Shown one piece after another: positions 34,902-44,700 of a DNA stretch of 64,000 bases (position 1 is its first letter; each line of letters starts with the position of its first letter). Origin of the DNA: Cladocopium goreaui. Its lineage: Eukaryota > Sar > Dinophyceae > Suessiales > Symbiodiniaceae. The translations under genes were made by a program, and so were the position numbers. Location of the stretch: contig CAMXCT020001679.1 of NCBI GenBank assembly GCA_947184155.2, forward strand, positions 69,855-133,854, in the 5' to 3' direction. Under the pieces are notes generated by a model. It made no database searches, was not told where the DNA came from, and saw nothing but the letters and a program-made list of their open reading frames with translations.

Positions 34902-37397
34902 AATTTGATTCTCCATGCAGCAGCATCCTTCGGTGGGGGGAAGGAGAAGTCAAATCACAGAGGTACTAAGAGAGTTTCTACAGCCCCTTTACCAGCTGCG
35001 AAGGCCTTGAAATCACAAGCTGGGCAAGTGCACAACTCGCCTCATGAGGTGCACTTGGTACAGGACTCTGATGAGGAGGAGACCACACAGTGTGATGGTA
35101 CCGCTGCCACAGTTGAAACAACAGGCGGTGGGGGCAGTACAGTACAGGCAGATACAACCACTGGCACTTCACATGTTTCTGGCGATTCATCAGGTTTTGC
35201 ATCAACCACCGGCATTTCACAGGTTTCTGGTGAGTCACCAGGTTTTGATATGAGGGCCTGCTTGAATGCTGGGGCACCTATACAGGTTGAATGGGATGGT
35301 GCTACACGTGGCTTCATCGATGGGTTTGGGCTCTGCAGTCCAACGAGATGGAAGCCGAGACAACGGGGAGTGCATAGGACCCCAGCGATGGTCCAACTTG
35401 CTGCTGACACTTTTGACATCCTTGCAGAATGTGTTGATGAGTGCATTGCAGATGTACGTAAGGAATCATTTCGATTGGTAACTGGCAAGATTCAGCAATC
35501 ACCTTTTGGAGAAGAAGCTTTGAGGAAGTTGAGGGAGAAATGGGCAAATCTACTACGTGATCCTGCTGAGGCAAAGGTAGCGGATTCTGGCCAGCCTTTC
35601 TACTTGAGAGCTCTGGCACAATGGTTGGGCGTCTATGAGGACCCAGATGCACATTGGCTGGTTGACGAGTCAGATTCTTTTGCTTCTGGGGTTTACATTG
35701 GAGTGGATCAGCCATTGCCGAGATCACCACAAGTTTTTCCGGAGAAAGACAAACACCGCAAACTGGATGACACTGAATTTTCTCCCATTGCAGATAATTA
35801 TCCGTCGGCACAGATTTCTGCAGTAGAGCTTGAGAAGAAGTTCAGAGAAGAGGAAGCCCTAGGGCGCATGCATCCCTCGAAATTGGGAGTACTCAAACAG
35901 GAGTTTGGTGACAAGCTTCGGGTGGCTTCGATGGCTGCGATTTCAAAGCCTGATGGGTCAGTCAGGCCATTGCATGACGCCACTCATTCTGTCATGGTTA
36001 ATCACGAGATAAAGTACCAGGACAAGATCATTTGCCCCGGCCCATCTGAGATTGCTGGAGTGGTCAGGGAGTCGACAGACACTGGTGAGGCACCGTTTTG
36101 TGTCAGCGCTGACATCAAGGCGGCGCGCAGATTAGTCAAGGTGCGTCCCAGCGATTGGGGATATCTTTGCTGCAGGGCCGACTCTTCATCGGATGTGGTG
36201 TGGGTCAACCGCACCGGGACGTTTGGAGTGTCCAGCGCACCATATTGGTGGTCGAAGTTGGCGGGCTTGATTGGACGTTTTGTCGGTTACATTTTTCATG
36301 ACAGATGGTTCATGCAGATGATTTACGTTGATGACCTACATGGATCATTCGTTGGGACCAACAAATTCAGGTTTTGATGGATATGGATCCTCGCTTACGA
36401 GATGGTTGGCACTCCATTTGGGTATCACAAGTTCAAGGGCGGATTCAGCTCAGAGTTTGTGGGTTTCCATATCAGGTATGACCTTGCTGAGGTTGGGATT
36501 TCAAAAAGGCGTGGTGACTGGTTGGTTGACTGGATTATGAAGGCAGCATCCAACAGATATGTGGTGCCTTCTCGTGACTTTGTTGAGTTTCTTGGAAGAC
36601 TTGGGTGTGTGGCCCAACTCATCACTTGGCTGAAGCCACATCTTTCACCTTTGTTCGCTTGGGCGTCAGTCACCTCAAGGAGCACGGTTGGGAAGCTGCC
36701 TGAGACGGTCATTTTGACCTTGCAGTACATTCTGCGTGAGCTCCAGTCGGAGACATACATGGTGTCAACACGGCGGCCTGACAGCTTCGAAGGAGACCAG
36801 TTCAGGACTGATGCAAAGTGTGCTGATGGGTACATTGTTTTGGCAGGCTGGGAGATCGGATCCCGACGTTGGTTCTCTTTCAGGTTGACACCCGACGAGG
36901 CTCCTTTCTTGTTCAAGGAATCAGGGCAGTCACAATGGTCTTCGACCTCTTCAGAGTTGCTGGCCACCTTTGCTGCCCTTGGTGCTTTTGGATGGTTGAC
37001 GGCAGACAGACACCGGAAGTCTCTCACCATTGCTTTTTGTGGAGGAACTGACAACAAGGCGAATGAGTCATTGACAATTAAACGGGCCACGACGAAGTGG
37101 CCGTTGATGGCCATCAATATGCAGCTCTCCTCTGCCCTTTCCAAGTCCAGGCTCTCCCTTCGCCTTAAGTGGCGTCCACGGGAGGAGAACACGGAAGCAG
37201 ATGACCTCACCAATGAGAGGTTCTCCGAGTTTGACCCTTCAAAGCGGGTTAACATTACTTGGAAGGATTTAGATGTGTCCATTTTACAAGCACTGGTTCA
37301 GACGAGGGAGGAGTTTGAGAAGAAGAAACAGGAAGCTAAGGAGGCGTCTGACGGGCGTCAACCTAGAGGAAAGAAGTTTGACAAGTCGCCTTGGTGA
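34902..37397 (+). pseudogene. E1 RT / RNase H part of the fused protein (one in-frame stop)
   Basis: It continues in phase from the E1 methyltransferase-like part at 15344. A serine/threonine-rich linker comes first, then RT: VASMAAISKPDGSVRPLHD, VSADIKAARRLVKV (motif A Asp 36111), TGTFGVSSAPYWW (motif B) and MIYVDDLHGSF (motif C, 36324-36335). RNase H follows: FRTDAKCADGYIVLAGW (about 36809), SSTSSELLATFAAL, GGTDNKANESL and ENTEADDLTNERF. The only break is a TGA at 36375-36377, and the frame on both sides of it is the same. The C-terminus is lysine-rich (EKKKQEAKEA). Without E2 and this stop the protein would be complete, so E1 was near-functional when it inserted. Confidence 0.88.
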
Positions 37398-37617
37398 ATT
37401 CTTGGGGACCTGGCGATGGGTGCTTGCATTCAATCTCCTAAAGTGGGGGTACAACAGATTCAATGCAATTTTTCCTGGAAGGACAGCAGTCCTATGCTTT
37501 TGTGCTTGGCAGCTTTCTCAATGTTGATGGATGGAAAACGGCCGCAGGGCCTTTGGGTGCAAATGCACCGCTTGTTGCGACGAATTTGCTGTGGTGGCGT
37601 GAGACAGCACCACCTGG

Positions 37618-37860
37618 AGTCAAAAAGACCGCATCCATCATGTCCACTATTCCACATTTGCATCAGTTGCAGTTTCAGTTTACACATGTGTTCATTTTCC
37701 AGCTGGGTCTGAATTGTGCGGTTGCAAATTTCATTTTGATGTCATTGGATTCGAAGAGTTGGCATTTCTCATTTTACGTTTCGTTTTGGCGCTGACGTTT
37801 TGCGATATGGCATTTCTCTTGAGACCCTCACTACTCTACCAACGTAGTGTAAAGCGTAGG
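37618..37860. repeat. E1 repeat B1
   Basis: 243 bp, begins agtcaaaaagaccgcatcca, repeated at 38340-38581 with two or three mismatches. It joins A2 as gcgtagg|catcat. Confidence 0.93.
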
Positions 37861-38339
37861 CATCATTGGGCTTGCCCAATGTGTCTATGCGGAACTCTGC
37901 GTTGGTCGGGTGGTGGTGGGGTTGTGGAAGGTCTCTTGCCAAGTTGGAAGTTCCACTTCTAAACTTCCTTCCTTTCGGTCCAGTTGGACATTCTTGCAAT
38001 TCACTGGCAACGTTTATTTCTTCAGGCTGATGACGTTTCAATTCGGATGTCTTGGATTTTCAGTTTTCGAATTGGCAGTTGCTTTCCAGTGCGTTGAGTT
38101 CTTTTCAGTCGCTGCTTCATTTTCGATGTGTTGATTTTCTGTGCTGTCATTTTCACAGTTTGATTTGATCTGCTCCTGAATGTCTCGACAGTTCATGGTT
38201 TTACGATTCAAGTTTATTTTCAGTGATGTGGCATTTCGACAAATTCTTGCAGGTTCACTCAAACATTGCGTTGTCACTTCATTGGAGTTCAAGGTCATTA
38301 CGTATTCTCTGAAGCTCTGGCTTTGAAATTTTCTGAAGG
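37861..38339. repeat. E1 repeat A2
   Basis: 479 bp copy of A1 (7775-8253), followed without spacer by B2. Confidence 0.93.
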
Positions 38340-38581
38340 AGTCAAAAAGACCGCACCCATCATGTCCACTATTCCACATTTGCATCAGTTGCAGTTTCAG
38401 TTTACACATGTGTTCATTTTCCAGCTGGGTCTGAATTGTGCGGTTGCAAATTTCATTTTGATGTCATTGGATTCGAAGAGTTGGCATTTCTCATTTTACG
38501 TTTCGTTTTGGCGCTGACGTTTTGCGATCTGGCATTTCTCTTGAGACCCTCACTACTCTACCAACGTAGTGTAAAGCGTAG
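38340..38581. repeat. E1 repeat B2
   Basis: 242 bp copy of B1 and right end of E1. Target sequence 'catcctatg' follows. Confidence 0.93.
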
Positions 38582-38932
38582 CATCCTATGTTTCTTCCTC
38601 TACATGGTGGACAAGGTGATGGCTATGTGGTATTCTGGCTTGGTGCAGCTTGCAACGATGTGTCTTTGCAGTTTTTCCTGGACAAGGTCTACAAGCAGAG
38701 CAATGGCAAGCATGGCCCTGAGCTGGATGGCATCTATGCCAATGGCGCTGGCACAAGAACTACGAGGCAAGGAGTTGCAGTTTGGTTTGATGGCAGTCAT
38801 CTTGGTTTGCATCACATGGTTTCTGGCATTGATGAACAGAAATTGGATGAGCAGTCAATGGATGAAAACATGTCAGACTTCACGAGTGACACGTTTAGAG
38901 AAAAGATGTGCTGGCAGAAAGCGTTGCAATGA
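38582..38932 (+). pseudogene. 3' part of the unknown reading frame split by E1
   Basis: 117 codons including the stop (HPMFLPLHGGQGDGYVVFWL ... FREKMCWQKALQ), in phase with 7559-7774 once E1 is removed. No family is recognised. The composition is rich in Asp, Gly, His and Met. It ends just ahead of the Copia Gag. Confidence 0.55.
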
Positions 38933-38945
38933 AAGACGAAAGTTG

Positions 38946-41487
38946 ATGGCTGTGATTTTTCTTTGCAGTATTGGACATGTTCATGCAATGGAGCAACAAC
39001 AAGCAATGCTGGAAAGAGTCGTGGCATTAGCTGAAGCTGCCACACGAGCAGCTGTAGCAGCTGAGAGAGGAACAGCCCAAACAGGGCAAACAGCAGCAAC
39101 TGTAGCCAAAGCAAGTTCAAGTGCAGTTTCAGATGGACTGCAGGCAGCATCAAAGGTGCTCAAGAATCCCGACACATACAGTGGAGAAGATGCAATGGGC
39201 TTTGCATCATGGCATTTCCAGTTTATGTCATGGTTGACATATGGTGATTCAAGGTTTATTCAAATTCTGGAAGCTATAGAGGCCAGGGAGTCAATGCCAA
39301 CAATGGCAAACTACAATGAAGGTGAGAAAGAGATGGCTCACAAGTTACGCTGTTGTGACAAGCTATTTGCGTGGCCGATGCGCTCATTTGGCCAAGGCGC
39401 ATTCAAAGACCAGAGATGGTTTAGTTACAGTTGTTTGGTATAGTTTGATGAGAGAGTTTGAGCCTAGCTCAAGACGGAGGAGCTTGGCGCTAGCACAGGC
39501 GTTGGCGTCATATCCAACATTTCCCAAAGACCGATCCTGTATGGATGCCATATTGATCTTTGAGGAGACAATTCAAAGGTTTGAAGAGTCCTCCAACACC
39601 AAGTACCCCGATGAACTCAAAATAGCCACTCTACTTCGATGTTCCCCTGCAAAACTCAAAGAGCATCTTCAGCTCACCTTGGATGACAAGGCGACCTACA
39701 ATCAGGTCAGAGAGCAGATCCTCAACTTCGAGCGTGTGTCGAAGAGTTGGGGCCATGAAACAGTGTTGAAGTCTATCCATGATGCCAACAAGGGCGTTGC
39801 CGATGGACCCACACCAATGGAGGTAGATAGAGTTGAAGGCAAGTCCAAGGGCAAGGGGAAGAAAGGCAAAGGAAAAGGTAGTTGGAACATACCTTGGGGT
39901 GCTGGTCGTGGCTTTGGTGGTAGAAGTGGAGGAAAAGCAAAAGGCAAAGGCAAGAAAGGACGTGGAAGAGGCAACAACAAAGGAGGAAAGTCAAAGGGCA
40001 AGAAAGGAAAGAGCAACGATGGTCAGAAAGGTAAAGCAGCAGGTCACAATCAATGCAAAATCTGTTTTGGCTATGGTCACTGGAGTGGAGAGTGCCCACA
40101 ACGCATGGATGTGAACAACGTGCAGCAAGATACTAGCTACACTGGCTCTCCAGTCAACAACAATGGAGCTTCGTCGTCTTCAGCGTATCGACAAGGTCAA
40201 GGTGAACAGTCTCCAGTGCAACCGAGAACAGGAACAGTGCGCAGAATTTTTCACATCACCCCTTCCTCATCCTATCCTTCTTCTCCTGCATCACCAGCTT
40301 CAAGTAGGCATGTGAGAATGGTTGAATTTCTGGATAGCTCAGATGAAGATATGCATGTGAGAAAGGTGACCGGTGAGGAATGGATTATTTTGGACAGCGG
40401 TTCAGATGTGAGTTTGCTTCCTGCAAGGTTTTCAGTGGATGGTAACACAACTGCAGGTACCAGTTTGCGAAACTGTCAAGGTGGAAAGCTCAAGACACGT
40501 GGCACTAGATACACAGACCTTCAAGTGCGTGACGTTGAAGGTGAAGAAGTTCTTTTGCGTCATGAGTTTATTGTTGGTGATGTGACTACTACAGGTTTGG
40601 TTTCGCTTGGGCAGTTGTACCAAGCAGGTTGGAAAATTGATGGTGAAGGCAGCAATGAACTTTTCCTGATAGATCCACAAGATCAAATCAAAGTGCCTGT
40701 GTATTTCAAGAAGAAATCGTTTGCAATTAGAGCGTTTGTGCGTCATGTTGAAGAACGAGAAGATGATGGTGACTCAGATGTTTCTTCTTTTCATGTGCGT
40801 ACTATAGTTCAAGTGTTTGAAGAAATGGAGCTCTGTGATTTCAACACGTGGCAGATGACCGAGTCTGGAACACCCTACATCAAGAATGTGGGGAACAGCT
40901 ATGTTGATCCCCGACCAACTTGGGGACACTATTGGCCTTTCAGAACAACTCTAGTCAGAAGGACAAACACCACCGACAGGTGGACATTGGTGGAGATGAC
41001 CCAACGTTTCATGGACAAGGATGAACCATTTGGATTGATTGATGAGTGCATATTCAACATGGACGGCGAGTGCGAGATTCTCACAATTCTTGGAGTTGAA
41101 GAACATGGATTTGAAGAGTTTGGAGATTTACTAGATGAAGATGAAGAGGTGGATGGACCACTTCGACTTCCTGACTCACAACCCCAGGAACAACAACCAG
41201 CAGTTCCAGTTGAACAACGTCAAGATGTCTCTCAAGGTGCAGTTTCAAGTGAGGCTATTCAAGTGCGTGAACCTCCAGGTCTTTCTCTACAAGATCCTCT
41301 TGGTGGAGAAGAACCTGCAGCAGCTTTAGCAGATGTAGCTTTTCCTGAAATTGAATCTGTGGAATTGGACGATGGTTTGATTTTGACATGTGAGTCTCCA
41401 GTCAAAGACTTGCGAGCGGGTTGTCGTTTGCTGGGAATTTCACAAGCTGGATCAAAAGGATCAAGAAGAGCTATGTTCAAGGTATGA
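38946..41487 (+). pseudogene. Copia B Gag and protease
   Basis: Gag begins at 38946 or 38988 (MEQQQAMLERVVALAEAATR). It has an alanine-rich helix and the Copia-type segment YSGEDAMGFASWHFQFMSWL. A frameshift near 39345 moves from EKEMAHKL to YAVVTSYLRGRCAHLAKAHS. A Lys/Gly-rich region lies at 39838-40040. The zinc knuckle CKICFGYGHWSGEC (CX2CX4HX4C) is at 40054-40095. The protease has the aspartic active site WIILDSGSDVSLLP (Asp 40392). After it comes a long acidic stretch of unknown role (VEEREDDGDSDVSS onward). Gag forms the particle and protease cuts the polyprotein. A programmed frameshift at 39345 is possible but unproven. Confidence 0.83.
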
Positions 41488-42434
41488 GACGTGCAGCAAT
41501 TGACATGGCAAGAGCAGAATATCAACGAGAAGAACATCCTGCACAACCAGCACACCTAGCAGCTCGTCAACCAACTCAGCGTGAACGTTCTCTCCATGAA
41601 TTGACTCACCTACCCTACAGAGATTGGTGTCCGTTTTGTGTTTCAACTCGTGCTCGAGGTGACTATCATGCAAGTCATGCTGACCCTGATCTTGCAGCAG
41701 AACGAGATCGACCCACAATCCAAGTTGATTTTTACTTTTGTGAAAATCGTGACAAGTCAGAAGGTTCTCTTGGGGTCAAGCCAATTTTGCTTATGGTGGA
41801 TTCATGGACAAGATATGCACATGCAGAACCTATCAAACCCAAGAACGCCAAGACGGTTGGAAGTGCAATTTCAAAATTTGTTGGAAGTCTGGGTTATGTT
41901 GGTGCGGTTGAAGTTTGTGGAGACAATGAGAATGTTTTGGTCAGTGGCATGGAATTTTTCAAGCAGGTTAGAGCTCGTCAAGGCTTTAGCACGACAGTCA
42001 CGACCAATCGCAACTACAGCAAGGATCGCACTAGCATTTGTGAACGAACAATTCAGACTGTCCGCAATTTGCAGAAGACACTGGTAATGCAACTGGAGGA
42101 ATCAATCAAGTGCAAGATTCCGCAAGGACACGCAGTTCTTTACTGGGCGGCAATGCACTCCACTTGGCTCTACAACAGGTATCATACTCACAGTACCACA
42201 AAGATCACACCATACCAAGCTGTGAATGGACGACCCTATCACAACAGAACCGCTTGTTTTGGACAGGTGACATATGGACTTGATCCGAAAGGTTCCAAGT
42301 ATCGACCTACCTGGAAGAAAGGGATATGGTTAGGAAAAGATGTTTCTGATCATGATGTTCTGGCTACAGCAGCTGGCACGATCACAAGGACAAGGTCAAT
42401 TCGAAGAACAGCGCTTACATGGTCTGCAGATTAG
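41421..42434 (+). CDS. Copia B integrase
   Basis: It carries the N-terminal zinc motif HELTHLPYRDWCPFC (His 41595, CX2C at the end). The catalytic core has Asp in IQVDFYFCE (41726), Asp in VCGDNENVL (41922) and Glu in ICERTIQTV (42042), so the DDE triad is complete. A Copia-type C-terminal segment follows (YQAVNGRPYHNRTACFGQV, TWKKGIWLGK). It would insert element DNA into the genome. It overlaps the preceding frame by 67 bp in another phase, which marks a frameshift near 41480. Stop codons at 42432 and just after separate it from the next part, although the phase of 42489 is the same. Confidence 0.88.
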   Translation: MSFAGNFTSWIKRIKKSYVQGMRRAAIDMARAEYQREEHPAQPAHLAARQPTQRERSLHELTHLPYRDWCPFCVSTRARGDYHASHADPDLAAERDRPTIQVDFYFCENRDKSEGSLGVKPILLMVDSWTRYAHAEPIKPKNAKTVGSAISKFVGSLGYVGAVEVCGDNENVLVSGMEFFKQVRARQGFSTTVTTNRNYSKDRTSICERTIQTVRNLQKTLVMQLEESIKCKIPQGHAVLYWAAMHSTWLYNRYHTHSTTKITPYQAVNGRPYHNRTACFGQVTYGLDPKGSKYRPTWKKGIWLGKDVSDHDVLATAAGTITRTRSIRRTALTWSAD

Positions 42435-42488
42435 ATTTTGAGTTTGGTGATTGGACCGTGAGACACCACGGGCTACACGCAGTCAAAG

Positions 42489-43379
42489 GTGAAGCAGAAA
42501 CCAGTTTTGGCTTTACCACCGAGACCATTCTTTGATGAAGAAGCAGAAGCAGTCAAGGGACTTCAAGACTCAGATGACGAACGTGAACAAGCTCAACAAG
42601 AAGTTCAGTCCAATGCATATGAGCCCACAACACCCGATGGAGAAGGTCCTCGACTTGAAGATGTCACAGAACGAGATGATGGTCGAGTTCCTGTTCCTTC
42701 TCTTCCTCCTCTATGTGCAGTACCGGTTGATCCCGGAATGGAAGCACCACAGACGCCAGAAGAGATGTTGATGTCTGGCGCAGGTGGGGCTAGTCCTTCA
42801 AGCCCTACAATGGATGTAGACTCATCAGGTCATGCAGCATCCAAACACAAGGCAGAGACTCAAGGTGGCACAGTAGCAAAAGCTTTGAAGTTTGATAGCG
42901 ACCCAGTTCCAGAACCAAAAGTCAAAGCGGCAAAGATGGACGTTAGACCTATTGGTGAAGTGGAGATCACACACAATGATGTGATTGGTTTGGAAGATGA
43001 CTGGGAATTTCTTCCTTATGAGGACGTAGACTCAGAGGATGAAAGTATCAACAAACGTCTTGAAGAAGACGGCCCACCTACAGTTTCTCCTGAGAAGCTT
43101 GCGGAGTTGGATGCGCAAGCAGCTTTGGATGAGGTTGCCAAGTTGTATGAAATGCACGTGATTGCACCAGAAGAGATTGATGTGAGAACAATCCCGAGCC
43201 ACAAGCTCGACACCACTATTGCAAGTGATTGGCGCTACAGAGAGAGCAAGTGGCGCAGAAGATGCAGGATAGTAGCAAGAGAGTTCAAGTCCGACAACAC
43301 AGACGAGAACAGCTTTGCACCAACCACAACCTTTGGTGCAGTTCGTATTCTCCTAGTCCTCAGCATGGTTTTCAATTGA
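42489..43379 (+). CDS. Copia B acidic linker and start of RT
   Basis: The first 220 residues are acidic and low in complexity (EAEAVKGLQDSDDEREQAQQ), as in other linkers between Copia integrase and RT. The end reads SDWRYRESKWRRRCRIVARE and DENSFAPTTTFGAVRILLVL, the usual start of Copia RT. The frame ends at 43379, where a one-base shift is needed to reach the RT catalytic part starting with LTGIDVKDAF. Confidence 0.8.
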   Translation: MKQKPVLALPPRPFFDEEAEAVKGLQDSDDEREQAQQEVQSNAYEPTTPDGEGPRLEDVTERDDGRVPVPSLPPLCAVPVDPGMEAPQTPEEMLMSGAGGASPSSPTMDVDSSGHAASKHKAETQGGTVAKALKFDSDPVPEPKVKAAKMDVRPIGEVEITHNDVIGLEDDWEFLPYEDVDSEDESINKRLEEDGPPTVSPEKLAELDAQAALDEVAKLYEMHVIAPEEIDVRTIPSHKLDTTIASDWRYRESKWRRRCRIVAREFKSDNTDENSFAPTTTFGAVRILLVLSMVFN

Positions 43380-44100
43380 TGCTCACTGGAATTGACGTGA
43401 AAGATGCTTTCTTGTGTGTTGAACAGCAAGAAGAGATGTTTGTGGTAATCCCTCAATGGATCAGAGATCTATCTCCAGAAGACAGGTTTACAGTTTGGAG
43501 ATTGAAGCGTTGTTTGCCAGGACAACGAAATGCAGCTTTGCGATGGTTTGAATATTTCTCCAATTTGTGTCAAAGTGCTGGAATGGAATCTTACAAGGGA
43601 TGTCCCACAATCATGAAGTTGGTAAACAATGAGAGACGAGTTTATTTGTCAGTACATGTGGATGATGTGCTGTTGGTTGGAAGCGAAAGAGATTTAGAAT
43701 GGTTCAAGAAGGAAGTTGCTTCCGGTCTCACGATCAAAGTTGATGGTCCTCATGCACAAGGTTCAGGTGACACGATGTTTTACCTCAAGAAGCGTATTAC
43801 ACTTTTGCCTGAGGGAATTTTGGTGCAGCCCAATGGTACCTATATTCCCAAGCTCATCAACATGTTGAAGATTTCTGGCAGAAGAAAGAAAGGTCTTCCA
43901 CATCATGCGGTTCTCGAAACATACAACTCAGAATTTCCAGAGCAAGATGTGCTCACAGGCGAAGAAGCATCGTTGTTTCGTTCAGCCTTAGGTTTGATTC
44001 TCTATGTTTCTCATGACAGGCCAGATATTTCGTTTGCGACAGACGCTGGCTACATGGATGTCCTACCCTTGCATGAAAGCGATGGCAGCTCTCAAGCATT
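43380..44100 (+). CDS. Copia B reverse transcriptase, catalytic part
   Basis: Within the open frame 43229-44155. Motif A is GIDVKDAFLCVEQQEEMFV (Asp 43394). Motif B region is LKRCLPGQRNAALRWFEYF. Motif C is LSVHVDDVLLVGS (Asp pair 43661-43666; HVDD in place of the usual YVDD). The thumb region includes ALGLILYVSHDRPDISFATD. It copies element RNA into DNA. A frame change near 44050-44100 leads to the RNase H frame (ALKHLALYLSGTEHVGVMLK). Confidence 0.87.
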
Positions 44101-44700
44101 TGGCCCTGTACTTGTCAGGAACAGAGCATGTTGGTGTAATGTTGAAAAAATGTGAAACCTATGAGGATGTGTTTGACCGATGGATTGAAGCAGATAAATG
44201 GAGCGACGTGACAAGAGAACAGAGAAAAGACAGAGCGGTTTTCAACTTTGATATCTTCTCAGATTCATCATGGGGAGATGATCGTTCTACCAGAAGATCA
44301 ACAAGTTCATGTGTCATGTTTGTGAATGGTGCGTATATCTCAAGTTTCAGCAGAACACAACCAACAGTAGCACTCAGCTCATGTGAGGCAGAACTGTATG
44401 CAGCAAATGCAGCAATAGCAGAAGGTTTGTTTCTAGTTCGAGTGTGCAAATTTCTTTGTGGTGATCAAAAGGATGAAAACAGTGGTGAAGTGAAAAGTGA
44501 AATTGCATGTTGACTCATCAGCAGCGATGGGTACCATTCAAAGAGCAGGATTTGGTCGAATGAAACACCTTCAAATCCATCATCTATTTCTTCAAGATCT
44601 CTTGCGGATGAAAGTTTTCAGTTTGCACAAGATCAGCACAAAGATGAATCCGGCAGATCTGGGAACGAAAAAGCTAGGATTAGAACGTAGAAAAGATCTC
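44100..44700 (+). CDS. Copia B RNase H
   Basis: FDIFSDSSWGDDRSTRRSTS (first Asp near 44260), TVALSSCEAELYAANAA (Glu), HVDSSAAMGTIQRAG (Asp, 44502) and KISTKMNPADLGTKKL (last Asp) are the four expected blocks. A shift near 44500 joins frames 44004-44513 and 44497-45924. The same blocks occur in the Copia A fragment at 5.7-6.2 kb. Confidence 0.87.

Larger units (their letters stand above)
15345..34903 (+). mobile_element. E2: middle tyrosine-recombinase retrotransposon, defective
   Basis: A1 is 15345-15700. B1 is 22074-22261 plus 25140-25283. A2 is 25284-25316 plus 34125-34447. B2 is 34570-34901. The two copies of A are both 356 bp and of B both 332 bp once later insertions are removed, and only single-base differences were noticed. 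The element ends share 'aa' with the target, and there is no longer duplication. Own sequence is about 7.9 kb. Genes follow the same order as in E1 and E3, but YR and RT are broken in many places. E3 sits 33 bp into A2, so E3 is the younger. Confidence 0.88.
7775..38581 (+). mobile_element. E1: outermost tyrosine-recombinase retrotransposon (split direct repeats)
   Basis: Order: A1 (7775-8253), YR gene, Gag, methyltransferase-like/RT/RNase H, B1 (37618-37860), A2 (37861-38339), B2 (38340-38581). B1-A2 is the circle-type junction expected for this class. Both outer ends abut 'cat' in the target, with no longer target duplication. Removing the element restores an open frame across 7774/38582. 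Its own sequence is about 8.8 kb; the rest of the span is nested elements E2 and T1. The repeats are nearly identical (one mismatch noticed in 479 bp of A), so the insertion looks recent. Genes are nearly complete except for T1, E2, a frameshift in YR near 8590 and an in-frame TGA at 36375. Confidence 0.88.
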
